Shown one piece after another: positions 1 to 12,200 of a stretch of 64,000 nt of DNA. The translations under genes and the position numbers were made by a program. Source of the stretch: Anaeramoeba flamelloides (lineage: Eukaryota; Metamonada; Anaeramoebidae); NCBI GenBank assembly GCA_027625915.1, contig JANTQA010000012.1:15028501-15092500 (forward strand). The letters are read 5' to 3'. Each line of letters starts with the position of its first letter. Within the stretch, counting starts at the first letter, position 1. The notes below the pieces were generated by a model. That model was not told the DNA's origin and made no database searches. It worked only from the letters and a program-made list of their open reading frames with translations.

Positions 1-3000
1 GCGCACTTTAAAAAAATATCAACTTTCGACTTCAAATCTTTTAATTCTAGACAACTTGCTAACACAAAAGCGTTTTACAGAAGAGGAAATGGATATGATT
101 GTTGGGTTTAGCTTTCTCTCCAAATATGAAAAATTATTTAATAAAAAAATTGATAAAAAAAATATGATACAATTAGAAAAGGAATTAAATTCAATTGGAA
201 CAAAGAAATCAAGAAAGAGATTAATTAATGAAATTAAAAATAATATTAACTTTGAAAATAATCTTAATCAAAACGAAAACGAAAATAAAGAGATAGATTT
301 AGAAAAAGACAAAGAAAAAGAAAAAGAAATGGAAAAAGAAAAAGAAAAGGGAAAGAAAAAAGAAATTGAAAAAGAAATTGAAATTGAAATTGAAATGGAA
401 ATGGATGTTGAAAATGAAAATGAAAATGAAAATAAAAATAAAAATAAAAATAAAAAGGAAAAAGAAACTGATCCAAACAATGATAATAAAAAAAATTTTA
501 AGATCCGAAAAACAAGAAAAAATTTGGATTTAAAAAATATAAATCAAAATATTGATCCAAATTTAAATGAAGAAAAAAAGGAATTACAAGAAAAAAAAAA
601 AAACGAAATGCAAGAAAAAAAAAACAACTTCTCGTTAATAAACATTCAAAACCAAAAAAAATTCAAGTATATTTATAAAAAATCTCATTCAATAATTGAA
701 AGTAAACATCTTGAATACGGAATACATATTTTAAATAAATTTTATGGTAAAGACCGAACAACACGCTTACTCGAAACTGTACAAATCGATAATGAATACG
801 AACATCAATTTTTATCTGAAGTGATCGTTCCAGAGGAAATAAACATTAAATTTGATCAAATTGGCGCTCTACAGAAAATTAAAAAAACTTTAGATGATTT
901 AGTAATTTTGCCATTAAGAAGACCAGAATTATTTCAAAGAGGCAATTTGTTAAAGGCTTGTAAAGGAATTTTATTATTTGGTCCTCCAGGTTTGTTTTAT
1001 TTTTATTTTTAATATTTGCCATTTTATATTTTTATATTTGTTCATCCACAGTTCAGCCAATGTCTAGAATGAAGAAACATAGTTGGGTTTTAGAAACAAA
1101 ATTAAAATTCTTATTTTTTCATATAATACTGACTTTTTATTCACAACTCGATATTAATTATTTTTTTGAAAAATTAATCTATGAAATTATCTTAATTATT
1201 GTGACATACATCCCCTTTCAAAAAAAGTTGGTTTTAGTGAGATTTTTTATTTGTAACGAATCAAATCTCTTTACTTTCTTTTGATCACATTCTATATATA
1301 TATACATATATATACATAAATACATACAAACACACATAAGGCATTTTCAAAGGAGAGTGGGATATTTTTTCATGAATAAATCAAATAATTTTCTATTTTT
1401 TTAGTAGATTTCTATTCATCAATTACAAATATAAAATTAAGTGAAATACTAATACAATTTTAATCAGAACATATTGTATATATTTTCAAAAAATATTTGA
1501 AAAAAATGAATGAAAAAATTAGCACATTTTTTTTTTTGTCCAAAACGAGGTTTCAACTAAATTCAATAAAAAACGGACAATTTACTCAGGTTTTAAACGG
1601 GGTTTTAAACAATAAAATACAGTTTACTGCTTTTTCCCTCTTTCTAATATAAATTTTAACGAGATTAAATCTCTTTTTGGAAAAAAAAAACTCACCAATT
1701 GTCTGACTTTGAAAAATCTCATATAAAATTGTTTTCAGAAACTTTGATATCTTTTTCATTAAATTAATGTATTAAAAACAAACAATTTGAATTATTATTA
1801 AGAATAAATAACTTAATCATGAATAAAAATTTTGGAGATTTGAATACTTTATATAAGAATTAACTTTAATAAAGATATTTTAAAATAAAGTTGCGTCACT
1901 TTCAAATCACAGGAAGAAATATCCTCATAACCTTTTACTTTCTTTGAAATGATTTCCTTCAATATTTTCTTTTGATCCAATTTTGTTATTAGAAAGGTAA
2001 CAATTGCTCCCCATCAAGTTATGTTTTGAAATCCAATTCAATAATTTTTGACACCACCAAAATTCATTTTTTGAAAAAAAAATCTTAAAAAAATAAATTA
2101 TGTAAGAAATACCAAATTAGAACTATTAATTAATTGAATCAAATTGTTAACAATTATTTATTAATTTTCAATACCCACTCATAAAACTAAAAATAAATAA
2201 ATAATATTCAATTAAAATAAAAACATGTTGTCAAAAATTTTAGAGTGAGGATTTATTGTTAAAAAATACACTAAATCTGTTTAAGAGAGAATTTTGAATT
2301 GAATAAATTTGTGTATTCTATTTCAAAGGGTGTCTAGATACAATTAGAGTATCTAGAAACACCCGTTAGAAGGGTTTTAAATGTCATTTAGTTTTCTAAT
2401 TTCAAATTGAATTAAAGAGTCTTTAAAAAAAAGAGAGAATAAGAAAAAAGTGGAGAAATAAAAAATAAATAGTTTAAAAATAGATAATAAGAAAAAACTA
2501 ACGGAAAACAAAAAAACACAAAGTTATTAAATCCAGGTGAATTTACATATTTAGGGTTATATGGACTATTGTTTCTTTTTTCTAATGGTGTACTGAGTCA
2601 TTTTGATTAAAAAGTATTTTATAGTGATGCAATAGATTTCTTTTATGTGTATTTCCCTCAGTAATTCATCATGTATCTTCATTTGACAATGATGTTGAAG
2701 TCAAAATTTTTGATTTTTTTGAAGTACTTTTACCTTTGCCTTCAGTTTTTTAAATATTTTTATCACCCACCCCATATAAAATGATGTCTATCATCAATTT
2801 TTTTTTTCGCAACTTGGAAATATTTTGGGGTTTGGTCTTTTTTTCCGTCTGTGTGTGTATATATATTCATATCATTTGTGAATGATTTCAGTTTGAATAG
2901 AGTTGCTGATGATTTTCAGTTTAGGTATAGCTATCTTTCACTGAAGTTGTCTGGAAATTGGGCGAATTTGAGGTATTCTTTCAGTTAGCAGTTTTCATCT

Positions 3001-4411
3001 TCTTGCAATGATTCAAATTTTGAAGTGAGCACAAGAAAAAAATATATTCGTAAATTTGTTGAAATTCTAATGAACAAATATTTGATCGATCAAATTATTA
3101 GACACCACCAATAAATTTTGTATGAAGATTTTTCTCTTTAAAAGAAATCAACTTTAACCCAATATCAATTGTTTGAAAAATTATTGATCGAATGTATATT
3201 ATTATGAAACTAGAAAAAAAAAGGAAATGAAAACAAAAAATTAAAAAATGAAAAAATAATAAAAATATTTTGTAAAAATTCAAAATTATTTCCAATTTGA
3301 ATGGATTTGAAAATTTGTGATTGTTGTTTTCGTTTTAACTTTTTGTGCAAAATTTTAGTTTATATGGGTTTAATTTATGTGTTTAATAAAACAATATTTA
3401 TCATTATTTAATATTGATCATTATTTGGTATTTAATCATATTTTAATTATTATTAAAACGATAATCTACATTTTTAATAATAATAATAAAAAAAAAAATC
3501 CAATAGGAACTGGTAAAACGATGTTAGCAAAAGCAGTTGCAACTGAAAGTGGGGCAAATTTTATCAATGTTAGTATGACCAAAATCAGCTCGAAATGGTT
3601 TGGTGAAGGAGAAAAATATGCTAAGGCTGTTTTCACATTAGCAACAAAATTGGCACCATCAATTATTTTCATTGATGAAGTTGATAGTTTCTTAAATAGA
3701 AGACAAACCTCACACGAACACGAAGCCTCCCGGAAAATTAAGAATACCTTTATGACAGAATGGGACGGGCTTGGTATGAGTGATACAGAGAGGGTGATCG
3801 TATTGGCAGCAACAAATAGACCCTTTGATTTGGACGAAGCAGTGCTCAGAAGATTACCACGAAGACTCTTTGTACCAATGCCAAACAAAGAGGCAAGAAA
3901 AAAAATTTTACAAACAGTCCTTAGCGGCGAAGCTTTGGAAAAGAATTTTGATTTTGAGCAATTAGCTGAAGAAACCGATGGATATTCAGGATCTGATTTG
4001 AAAAATTTATCAATTTCTGCTGCCTATGAACCAATTAGAGATTTTTTAAAAAAAGAAAAAACTTTAAATCCTAAATTAAAAAAAAATGAAAAAAAAAAAT
4101 CAAAAGTTTTAACTAAAAAGAACTCTAATACCAAATTCTCACCCTTCCGTTCCTTTTTTGATTTAAACACAGATCAAAATCCCCAAAATAATAATTCAAA
4201 TAACCAATTAGTCTTACATACAAACAAAACGGAAACTTCTTTAAAACCAAATTTAAGATTAGTGACCATTAATGACTTCCATAAGGCAATGAAAAAAACA
4301 GGCATTTCAGTAAGCGATTCTTCTTTTGTACAACGGGAACTAGAATTGTGGAATTTAAGATATGGTGAAGGCCAAGGATCAGAGCCAACTCATTTACCGG
4401 TTATTGTATAA
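1..4411 (+). CDS. AAA ATPase of the ATAD1/Msp1 (meiotic-clade) branch, 5' end outside window, two exons seen
   Basis: Exons 1-989 and 3507-4411; the frame is open from base 2, so the gene begins left of the window (first in-window ATG is at 89). The splice falls inside Walker A: GPPG ends exon 1 and TGKT opens exon 2 (phase 1, GT at 990, AG at 3505-3506). Also visible are Walker B (IIFIDEVD), sensor 1 (AATNRP), the RRLPRR arginine fingers, YSGSDLKN and a C-terminal WNLRYGEG. The FDQIGALQKIK block, RRPELFQRGNL and the C-terminal WN-YGEG match what I recall of long plant ATAD1-like AAA proteins (the Arabidopsis DAA1 group). Family role: a hexameric translocase that pulls tail-anchored or other substrates from membranes; the substrate here is unknown. 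Bases about 300-480 encode a Lys/Glu/Asn tract. Spastin/katanin/fidgetin relatives are less likely because of RRLPRR. Confidence 0.88.
1339..1905 (+). mobile_element. Family D non-autonomous TA-flanked element, copy 1 (right end eroded)
   Basis: Starts after a TA with AGGCATTTTCAAAGG, the same terminus as copies at 6520-7106 and 43645-44573. Shared internal blocks include AATACAGTTTA-type sequence near 1615 and CTTTAATAAAGATATTTTA near 1865. The right inverted terminus is no longer recognisable, so the right limit is approximate. It encodes nothing recognisable and lies in the AAA ATPase intron. Confidence 0.6.
2245..2420 (+). repeat. Family F repeat with a short perfect-arm hairpin
   Basis: Shares GGATTTATTGTTAA, then GAGAGAATTTTGAA and TTTAGTTTTCTAA, with the two units at 41.0-41.86 kb. 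Inside, about 2329-2366, GGTGTCTAGATAC pairs with GTATCTAGAAACACC around a 7-base loop. Function unknown. Confidence 0.5.
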
Positions 4412-5419
4412 TTTTTTATTTTTTAGTGGTGTTCATATAATTTTCAATTTAAAATCATTTTTTTTTAAAAAATATAATTCAAATTTATCGAATCAAAAAT
4501 ATAAAAAAAATAAACAAATGCTAAAAAAACATTTTTTGATTTCTTTGTTACAATTAATTTCATTATTTTTTATTTTTTTTTTTATACCAAAAAATTAAAA
4601 AATTTAATCATATAACTTTTGTTAAAATTTAATAAATCATTTCCAAACTTCAACAAAGTATATCTATTGGCAAAAAATATTATAAAGAGAATAAATCTCA
4701 CACTACAAATATAAGGCTAAACTCTTTTTCAAATATAAGGGTGCAGAGAATTTCAAGGATTATTCATAATTGAAGCAAATTAATTGTAGAATCATTCTAA
4801 AAGATAAGAAACTCTTTAAAAAAATAAAAAAACACCCAACTGAATATTTAAAACTCATTAAAACAAAACAAAATTATAAAAATTAAATATTTAAAAAATT
4901 GATATGCGCTTTTATTTGAAATGAGAAATCTCGTTTTGTAAATTGTCTGGGAAAAAAAATTATCAAATCAATAAAAATTGTTGAACAAGGTGAATTGGGA
5001 AAAAGTTGTTTACATTTTATTGATAACTCTTTACACGTCAAAATTTTGTTCTTTAAAGTCTCATTTTCAAGATAAAGCCACAATTCATTAGGGTTCTTTT
5101 GTTGAAATAGTTTTTTTCTTTATTTTCTTTTTTCTTTGTTGCCATCCCTCAATCCAATAATGGTCCTTCTTAATTCCTATATCCAGTTCATTCGAAATTA
5201 AATTTAAACCGTTTCAATTTTTATATTGATAGATTATTTCCAAATTGATTTCTTCTTATCTTGTTTTTTTCATTTTCCAACTGTTCAATGTACATAAATA
5301 AAAAAGAACAAAAAATGAAAAAAAGAATAATTAAAATGTAAATCACCAATAAGTAATTATCTTATTAACAATCAAATTCAATAGTATTGGTGATTTGAGA
5401 GGGACGCCCTTTTGTTTGA

Positions 5420-5800
5420 TTAAGAGTTAATATAACAGTCAAAGGGTGTTCACTTGAAATGGATTAAATACATATGTTGAAATAATTTTGCATGGATATT
5501 TGAAGAAAAAATTTATTTTGGAAATTTCAAATTGAAATCATTTTTTCAGATTTTTTCCAATTTTGAATTTTTTTTCACACCAGTAAATAGTTTTTCAAAA
5601 TTTTTTTTAATCACATGATCTAGAGTCACTAAGGTAAAAACATATTATTCTTGTGTTATTGAAACAGTAAAAAAGATTATTAAAAATCCTATTTATTTTA
5701 ATTGAAATTTTCTTTGATCTTCAATTGAAGATCAAAAGGAACCTTGTTTTTGGTTTAAATTAATAACCTAAGAATAATGTGTTTTTCAATCTTTAACTCA
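5420..5800 (+). repeat. Family M dispersed repeat, copy 1
   Basis: Collinear with about 44710-45090 in the same orientation. Shared blocks include CTTCAATTGAAGATCAAAA, AATAACCTAAGAAT and AAATTTCAAA(A)TTGAAATC. No clear terminal repeats seen. A small inverted repeat, AGGGACGCCCTTTTG against CAAAGGGTGTTCACTT, lies at its left end. Confidence 0.5.
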
Positions 5801-6519
5801 ATCTAATGATCGATTAGGAATAATTAATACAGATTTCAGTTATTTTAAAATATGTGTCCTATTATAGATATTTTTTTTTGTTATTTTCTTTTATATGGTT
5901 CAATTCAGAAAAATAATTGATATTTGGGAATTTTTTTTGGATTTATATGATGGAAAGTAAGTTAGTTAGTAGTTTCTATAAAAAATTAAAACTTAATATT
6001 TTATCCTTTTTAACTTTTTCATAATTTTCCCTTTTAAAGTTATTTTCTTAACCAGTTTTTTTTTTTTTTATTTTCTTGTCTTTTTATTTTTTTGTGTATG
6101 GGGTAGGAAAAACATCAATTGTCAAAAGAATTATTCAAATTGATTGGATTCTTAATGGTTAGATCTTAAACTAACTTGATTTCATCTGATCAGATCTTGA
6201 ACAAATGGAATGGGTGAAAGAGAACAGAATCAAAGGAATGATATTATTGCAAAACCAAATGAAGTTAAATGAATCAACATTTTGGTATAAATATTTCAGT
6301 AGTTTCTTGGATGGGGTTTTGGCTATCGAGTTGATATATTGAATATTAATTTTAAAATTTATGGATCCAACAAACCCCTTAAAAAACAAATTATGGATAC
6401 ACTCTGATGGTTTATCTATAATGCTAAATAAAATGAATTATTCTAGAAATAACTTCATATTTAATCTAAATAAAAAAAAATTTTTTTTACAAATAAATTA
6501 AAAGGCATATATACATATA

Positions 6520-7106
6520 AGCTATTTCCAAGAAAGTGAGGCAAATTTATTTTCAAATATCTCTATTAAACTCAATCTTCAAAAAAGTATTTGTATATCC
6601 AAAATCATTAACTACCATTTATTGATTCTTGATAATAATTCAATTTGTTTCTTAGTATTGTATTACATAAATAAAAGATATTAAATTTTCTGATCTCGGT
6701 TTTATCTGATATTTTTTAGGTGTGAAAATTGGTTTTTATTATTTTCTTTTTGACCCAACAAATAGTTATCATAACTTGTTTAACCCCAAATAATTTTCAA
6801 ATAGAATTGAAAACATATAAATACATTTTATTGTTTAAAAAATCATTTGTACCCTTTCCAGATTTCCAGTTTTTTATTGAAATTTGTCCATACATTGTTT
6901 TCTCCAAAAAAAGTGTTTTTTTTTTTTTTTCATTTTTTGGAAATATTTCATTCAAAATTATTTTGAAATAAATACCCTAATCATTGATTCAATCAGTATT
7001 AATATTAAAGTTAATTTGGTATTGTCAATTAACAAATACCTCCACTAACAAAGATTATTTTTTATGAAATTTTAAAAAAAAATAACCCACTTTTTTGGAA
7101 ATACCT
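6520..7106 (-). mobile_element. Family D non-autonomous TA-flanked element, copy 2 (complete)
   Basis: 587 bp between TA dinucleotides (6518-6519 and 7107-7108). Termini AGCTATTTCCAAGAAAGTG and, reverse complemented, AGGTATTTCCAAAAAAGTG form an inverted repeat of about 19 bp. Its reverse complement is collinear along the whole length with 43645-44573, once the 338 bp insertion there is removed. The TA target duplication suggests mobilisation by a Tc1/mariner-type transposase encoded elsewhere (inference). The 80-codon open frame at 6729-6971 is not conserved and is not treated as a gene. Confidence 0.75.
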
Positions 7107-7505
7107 TATTGTGCATATACATATTGACGAGAATTCATTCCACAGTATTATATAATACCATTAATAAATTATATTTTTTTTATTATTGATCCAAATGAAC
7201 TATTCATCTATTATTTTGTTCACCTGAAGATTAAATTAAAAAAAAAAAAAAAAGGAAGGGGGATAGAAAAGAAAAAAGGAAAAAGGAAAAAGGAAAGTAA
7301 TGATAATTAAATATCTTAATATGACATTAAACCGTTTTTGTAAAAATTAAATCAAAAAATTGATTGGATTTTTTTATTAAAATAAATATTTGTTTTATTT
7401 TAAGGATTTATTAATATGAAAATATTGGAATTAAGAAATTTAATAAATCTCTTGATTGTGTTTTAAATTTTTATATTTATAAATAAATCGGATAATTTCT
7501 TGAAA

Positions 7506-8673
7506 TTATTTATTTTTTTTCTCTGAACTAGAAATTCTTTTTTGTGAACTATTTTTCTGATCTTGTCTTTTTTGTTGTGATTGTTTTTTTCTTTCTTTTA
7601 GCCTTTCTAACATTTCTTTTTTTTCTTTTGCTGTTTGCTTTTTTTTTAATATAATTCGTGGTATTATCAGAATTACTAAAACGCCATAGGGCAAATATTT
7701 TTTAAATAATGATGTTTTGATTGTGATTTTTTCGAAAAAGAAGTTAATTTTCTTATCCCCTTGAAGGTTGAGTAGTGTAAAAATAAATTGGTATGGCCCA
7801 GAATTTATTAGTGCAATATTTTTGTAATTGGTGTCCCAGTTTGGTGGAGAGGCTAAGTATTCAATTTCAGAAAAGATTATTTTTTTTTCGATTTGTGTAA
7901 AATTAAGGGAAATTTTAAATAATGGTTCTGTTGAAGAACGTTCCCAAATTTGGAACTGAACTAATGTCTTGTTCTTGATCGTACTTTATGTTACCAATTA
8001 TAAATTTATGGAAAAAAGGGTAAAAAGGAAAAGGGATTTTGTTTTGAAGACATAAATAAAAAGAAAGACATGAAAAAGAAAAGAAATTTAAAAAAAGCTA
8101 CCAAAAGAAAAGAAAAGAAAAGAAAAGAAAAGAAAAGAAAAGAAAATGAAAGAAAATGAAAGAAAATGAAAGAAAAGAAAAATAACAAACATCTCAACCG
8201 GGTATTCTCGAATAAGAGCTTCGGATTCTTCATCATGAAACTCATCCGTTTCTTCGGATTCTAACTCTTCTGTTCTGTGATCGGATAGTGTGTCTTCTTT
8301 TAAAAAAATCGATCCTTCAAGAGTTGCATTGTCTGATAGCGTGAGTGTAAGGTTAAAATCTAGAAAAGGTGTTTCTTTTGTTTGTTTGATGTATTTGGAA
8401 TAACGATTAATTTTGAGAATACAATTTGGTTGGTTTTGCAATCAGAAGCAAAAAAGTATCAGAAAAAGAAAAGAAGAAAAATTTCAATAAATGTTAACAA
8501 GAAACAAAAAATTAAAAAAAGATCTTACGTTGAATTTCGTCACCTCTAATTTCACTGATTGAAGAAACATTCCAGTTTTGTGAAAAAAATGAAAATTTTG
8601 AAATATCAAAACAATTCAAAGAAGCATAAAAAAGAAAAAAGAAAAGAAAAATACTAATTTTTGATTGTCTCAT
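7506..8673 (-). CDS. Secretory-pathway type I membrane glycoprotein, TRAP (SSR)-like layout
   Basis: Three exons, 8673-8529, 8359-8191 and 7983-7506, give 263 residues with consistent phases (introns GTAAGA...TTCTAG and GTTTGT...AAAG). The start is ATG 8673. Residues 1-21 ([21 protein letters not shown]) are a signal peptide. Then come an acidic stretch (TEELESEETDEFHDEESEA), a beta-rich luminal part with five N-glycosylation sequons (NVS, NLT, NAT, NKT, NFT), one membrane span around residues 200-217 (YLPYGVLVILIIPRIIL), and a Lys/Arg-rich 46-residue tail. This order (signal, acidic, luminal domain, span, basic tail) is that of translocon-associated protein alpha, and the C-terminal arrangement also recalls TRAP-beta. 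Residue-level similarity is too weak for me to name it. Other ER type I proteins remain possible. Confidence 0.72.
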
Positions 8674-11057
8674 TTTTTTGTTAATTACAGAAAAAAACAA
8701 GTGGAGAATTAATAAAAAATGATCCAGTTATGAGTTTTTATTTTGGGATCTTCTGTATGTAGTTTAACGAATTTACCTATTGGAGTTTCCTGAAGAAATT
8801 GTCCAATTTCCCAATTAATCAATTTGTATATGAGTTGTGAATTTAATTTTTTGATATTCTTTTAGTTCTTATAGTCAATAAACAATTTTCTCAAGCGAAT
8901 TGATTTAGTGTCGTTTGTTATCCTAAGGTTTAGTAATTACTCAAGTTTTCCTATATATTATCACTAATTAAAAAACTTTGGTTTTCGAATATGGTAAAAA
9001 GTTGATAAAAATTGACTTAAAAAAGTAATAATAATATCTCAAAATATTTAAAAAAAAATCAAATAATTTTTTCATTAAGGTCTTAACTTCCTAATAAATT
9101 AACACTATACCTATACAAATATATTATGTTGATATTAGGCCAAGTTGAATGAGATCTTTGATCCACAGATTAAAATAAATTATTTTTTTAGAAAACAAGG
9201 TTTTTTATGGTTTTTTATTTTCAAACCACACTTACCAAGTCCTAAAAAATACACATAAATGTCCTTTATGAAATTAGTTTTTCATCAAAGTTATTGGTAA
9301 CAATTTTCTAATCGCTAGTAAAATCTAATAATTTCCCATAAATAAATACTTTTCTCTTCTGTTGTGTTACTTTGTTATTGAGAGGTTTACAATCGAAGAA
9401 AAATAAACTTTATCTCTATCAAAGGGACCCAACTTTTTTTTTAAATATCAATTATTTTTTTTATAATTGGGATTTAAAGGACAAATAAGAAATTAGTTGA
9501 TTAATAGACATGAAAGAATAGTTGATATCTGGATTAGGTTAACCTAATTAAAAAAATATATTTTCTTAAAAATATGAAAAACTCAGATTCCTTGGCCAAA
9601 ATTGAGAAAAACAACAATATTTATTTTGATCTCTCCAATTTAATATCAAAGAAAAATTCAATAGAAATCAATGTAATTTCTATACAATAATTTCCAGTGT
9701 TTCAATATCATTCAAATAACACGTTTTTATCAAGTGAATATCGATCTTGTAATAAAAAAAAAATTATCAATTGCAAAATCGAAAAAAAAAATCGAAAAAA
9801 AAAAAAACAAAAAAGTGAAAAGAAAAAATTATAAAAATTTTGAAATTTACAAAAAAATATATATTTTTTTTATAATATCCTCCAAACTCTATATGTAGAT
9901 ATAATTCACTCCCTACAGTTGGGTTCTTTTAATTAGAAAATGGTTTATTTATTCAATGATACAAGAAATTGACAATAAATACTGATCGATAATCTAATAG
10001 GTTTCTTAAAGTCCCATTCGTATAAAGATAATTTTACAAATAAAAGTTCAAATGTAAAATTTTTCGAAAAAAATAGAGTCAATTTTTGAGAAAACAATTT
10101 TAACCAATCACAAAAACAAAAAAAGTCAAAAAAAAATGAGAAAATTACAAAAAAAACCTAAATCTAATATATTAAATTTTTTAAATTTTACTTAAAATAT
10201 CAAGGAATTTGCCTTTAAAAATGATTAAATTTTGGTAAATATTGGAAAGTGATTAAGATTTTAAATTGTAACAAGAATTTAAAAATCACTATTTTTATGT
10301 TGTAATATCAATAAAAGACTCGGCCACAGGTTTTTTAATCACTTTACATTATTTTTTTTTGTAAAAAAAATATTTTTTATCTAGATTTATTTCAAAACTT
10401 AGTGGTTTTCTATTTTAAAATTTTATTTTTGTTCATTTCATTTACGTTTAATAATTTTTCTGGCTTCTTCAACGAAAATAATTTTTTTTTGAAATAATTT
10501 GGAAAGATGTTGAATTTTTAACTATTATCAAAAAAAGTAAAAAAGGATCAAACTTTTTTAAACAATAATTCGTTTTAGATAGGAGCTTTAAAAGTTAATT
10601 TCGTAGTAATGATATCAGGTTTTTAACTGTATTTCAGAATTTCAAAATTTAGTATTTTTTTTTTCTAATTAAATTTTGTAGGGGTCTTTTTTAGTTAACT
10701 TGTCTCTTAGTAAAAGTCTGGTCTCTATTATTGGATATAAAATTTGTTCTTCAACTAAACTAAATTTCATAATAAATAGCCCATCTTAAATTTTAATTTT
10801 TAATTGCTTTTGTATTGTTTTGAAGTTTTTCTTCTCATAATAAAAAGTTTGCAAATAAATGATTTTTTCTCTTTTTTATTTTTTCGATAGTATTTTGTTA
10901 AATTGGAATATGAAATTGAAAAATTGGTAAGGTGTAACAGACGAATTAATCACAAAATTGGTTTGAAATAGGAAAAAGAGATTAGATTTAGTTATTCAAA
11001 TAGAAAGAAAATCAATAAATCGGTTTTATTAATTTTTTAAAATTTTCCATTTTTTAT

Positions 11058-11297
11058 TTATTTATTTATAGAAAGGGGTAATTAAAGACAAATCATCAAA
11101 TAAAAAAAAGAGAAGAAGAAAAATAATTAAAATATATATAAAAAATAAATATATCATTTTCATGACCAAATTAGAAACTATCCACGCCCTGAATACAGGA
11201 GGAGTAAAAACCCGATAGAAATATTATTGATTATAGATAAAAAATCCACAAGCAGTGATTAATAAATTGCTATTCCACAACTCTCTGGGTGGGGCAC
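11058..11297 (-). mobile_element. SINE-like retroposon, family B copy 1 (complete, 19 bp target duplication)
   Basis: 240 bp flanked by a perfect 19 bp direct repeat (11039-11057 and 11298-11316, AAAATTTTCCATTTTTTAT). Read on the minus strand it starts GTGCCCCACCCAGAGAG and ends in an (AAAT)n tail. The 34.1 kb copy shares the same 5' start and tail; the 57.3 kb copy has the tail but is 5'-truncated. A long target duplication, simple-repeat tail and 5' truncation are hallmarks of target-primed retroposition. A degenerate B-box-like GGTTTTTA(C)TCC lies inside; no convincing A box was found, so a tRNA origin is unproven. Confidence 0.72.
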
Positions 11298-12059
11298 AAA
11301 ATTTTCCATTTTTTATATAATGCTTCTTTCAAAATAAATGTCCTAATTTTTTTTAACAGTTTTTTTTAATTTTTTTTTCTTTTATTTTTAGACAAAAAAT
11401 AAATATATCTGGAGTATAGAACTGAATATTAAAATCGAAATTTTTATATTATAATAGATAAATTCAATTATTAAAAATATTTTTCTTTACAATTTGATTT
11501 TTTATGGGACAGTGATTTTGAAAGGGGGTTTACATTCATAAGTTTTCAACAGATTTCATTGACAAATTCTCTATATTTTTAATTTTTAGATTAATTCTAC
11601 TTTTATATATGTAGATAATTTATATCTTAATATTTGAAGTTTTTTTTACAATTTAAGTTGAAAAATCGAATTTCCTTTTTAGATTTTTGGAAAATATAAC
11701 AGTAAAAAATTTTTTTTACAGTTAAGAGATATTTTATTATCTTTCAAAAGTCTTTTAAATTTAATAAATATTTTTTAAAGTGGGGGGGGGTCAATAGATT
11801 TGTCTATTAAAGAATCATTATTGGTTTTGTTTCGAAAAAAAAAAAAATTGATTTGATTTTTTGGTTAAGTTTTTTTTATTTTTTAATTTAAGAAAGAAAC
11901 AGGAAATTTATTTAATTTTTGGTTTATTTCAAAAATTAAAAAAAAAACGAAGGACACTCCCGTTAGGTTTTCTTGAGTTTTCTGTTTATTTTGAAAATCA
12001 ATAGCTTTTACCAATAAAACAGAAACATCCAAAAAACTAAAAGTATTAAACAATACCGT

Positions 12060-12200
12060 GTGGAACTTCTCCTACACTTGAGGGACACTTTTGTAAGGTT
12101 TTCCAAAATTTAAAAGAATAAAATTAAATCCTAGATTAGACTCAATTCTTTTAAATTTCTGATCAGCTGGCACTCTATGACAATTGACGGCACTCTGAGG
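12060..12200 (+). repeat. Family G hairpin-type repeat, degraded copy
   Basis: AAGGTTTTCCAAAATTTAAAAGAAT and a downstream ATTCTTTTAAATTTCTG form imperfect inverted arms, flanked by CACTTGAGGGACAC and GGCACTCT. The same blocks occur in the A-tailed insertion at 44081-44402. Relationship suggestive, boundaries unknown. Confidence 0.4.

Larger units (their letters stand above)
990..3506 (+). other. 2.5 kb intron of the AAA ATPase gene
   Basis: The donor is GTTTGT and the acceptor CAATAG; removing it restores GPPGTGKT in frame. It holds one degraded copy of the 590 bp TA-flanked element (from 1339) and one copy of the F repeat (about 2245-2420). I see no exon-like stretch in the rest. Confidence 0.85.
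4412..7505. other. Intergenic region between the AAA ATPase and the TRAP-like gene
   Basis: About 3.1 kb with no believable exon. It holds a copy of the M repeat (about 5420-5800) and a full family D element (6520-7106). The flanking genes run tail to tail, so their 3' ends face this gap. The remainder is AT-rich sequence with homopolymer runs. Confidence 0.7.

Noticed and set aside
264-480. Minus-strand Phe/Ser-rich frames opposite the AAA ATPase exon
   Set aside because: They are the complement of the Lys/Glu/Asn codon tract of exon 1, with no independent support.
6729-6971. 80-codon frame with a counterpart at 43811-44032
   Set aside because: The likeness is explained by both lying in family D elements; the frames differ in length and are interrupted differently, so they are not conserved coding.
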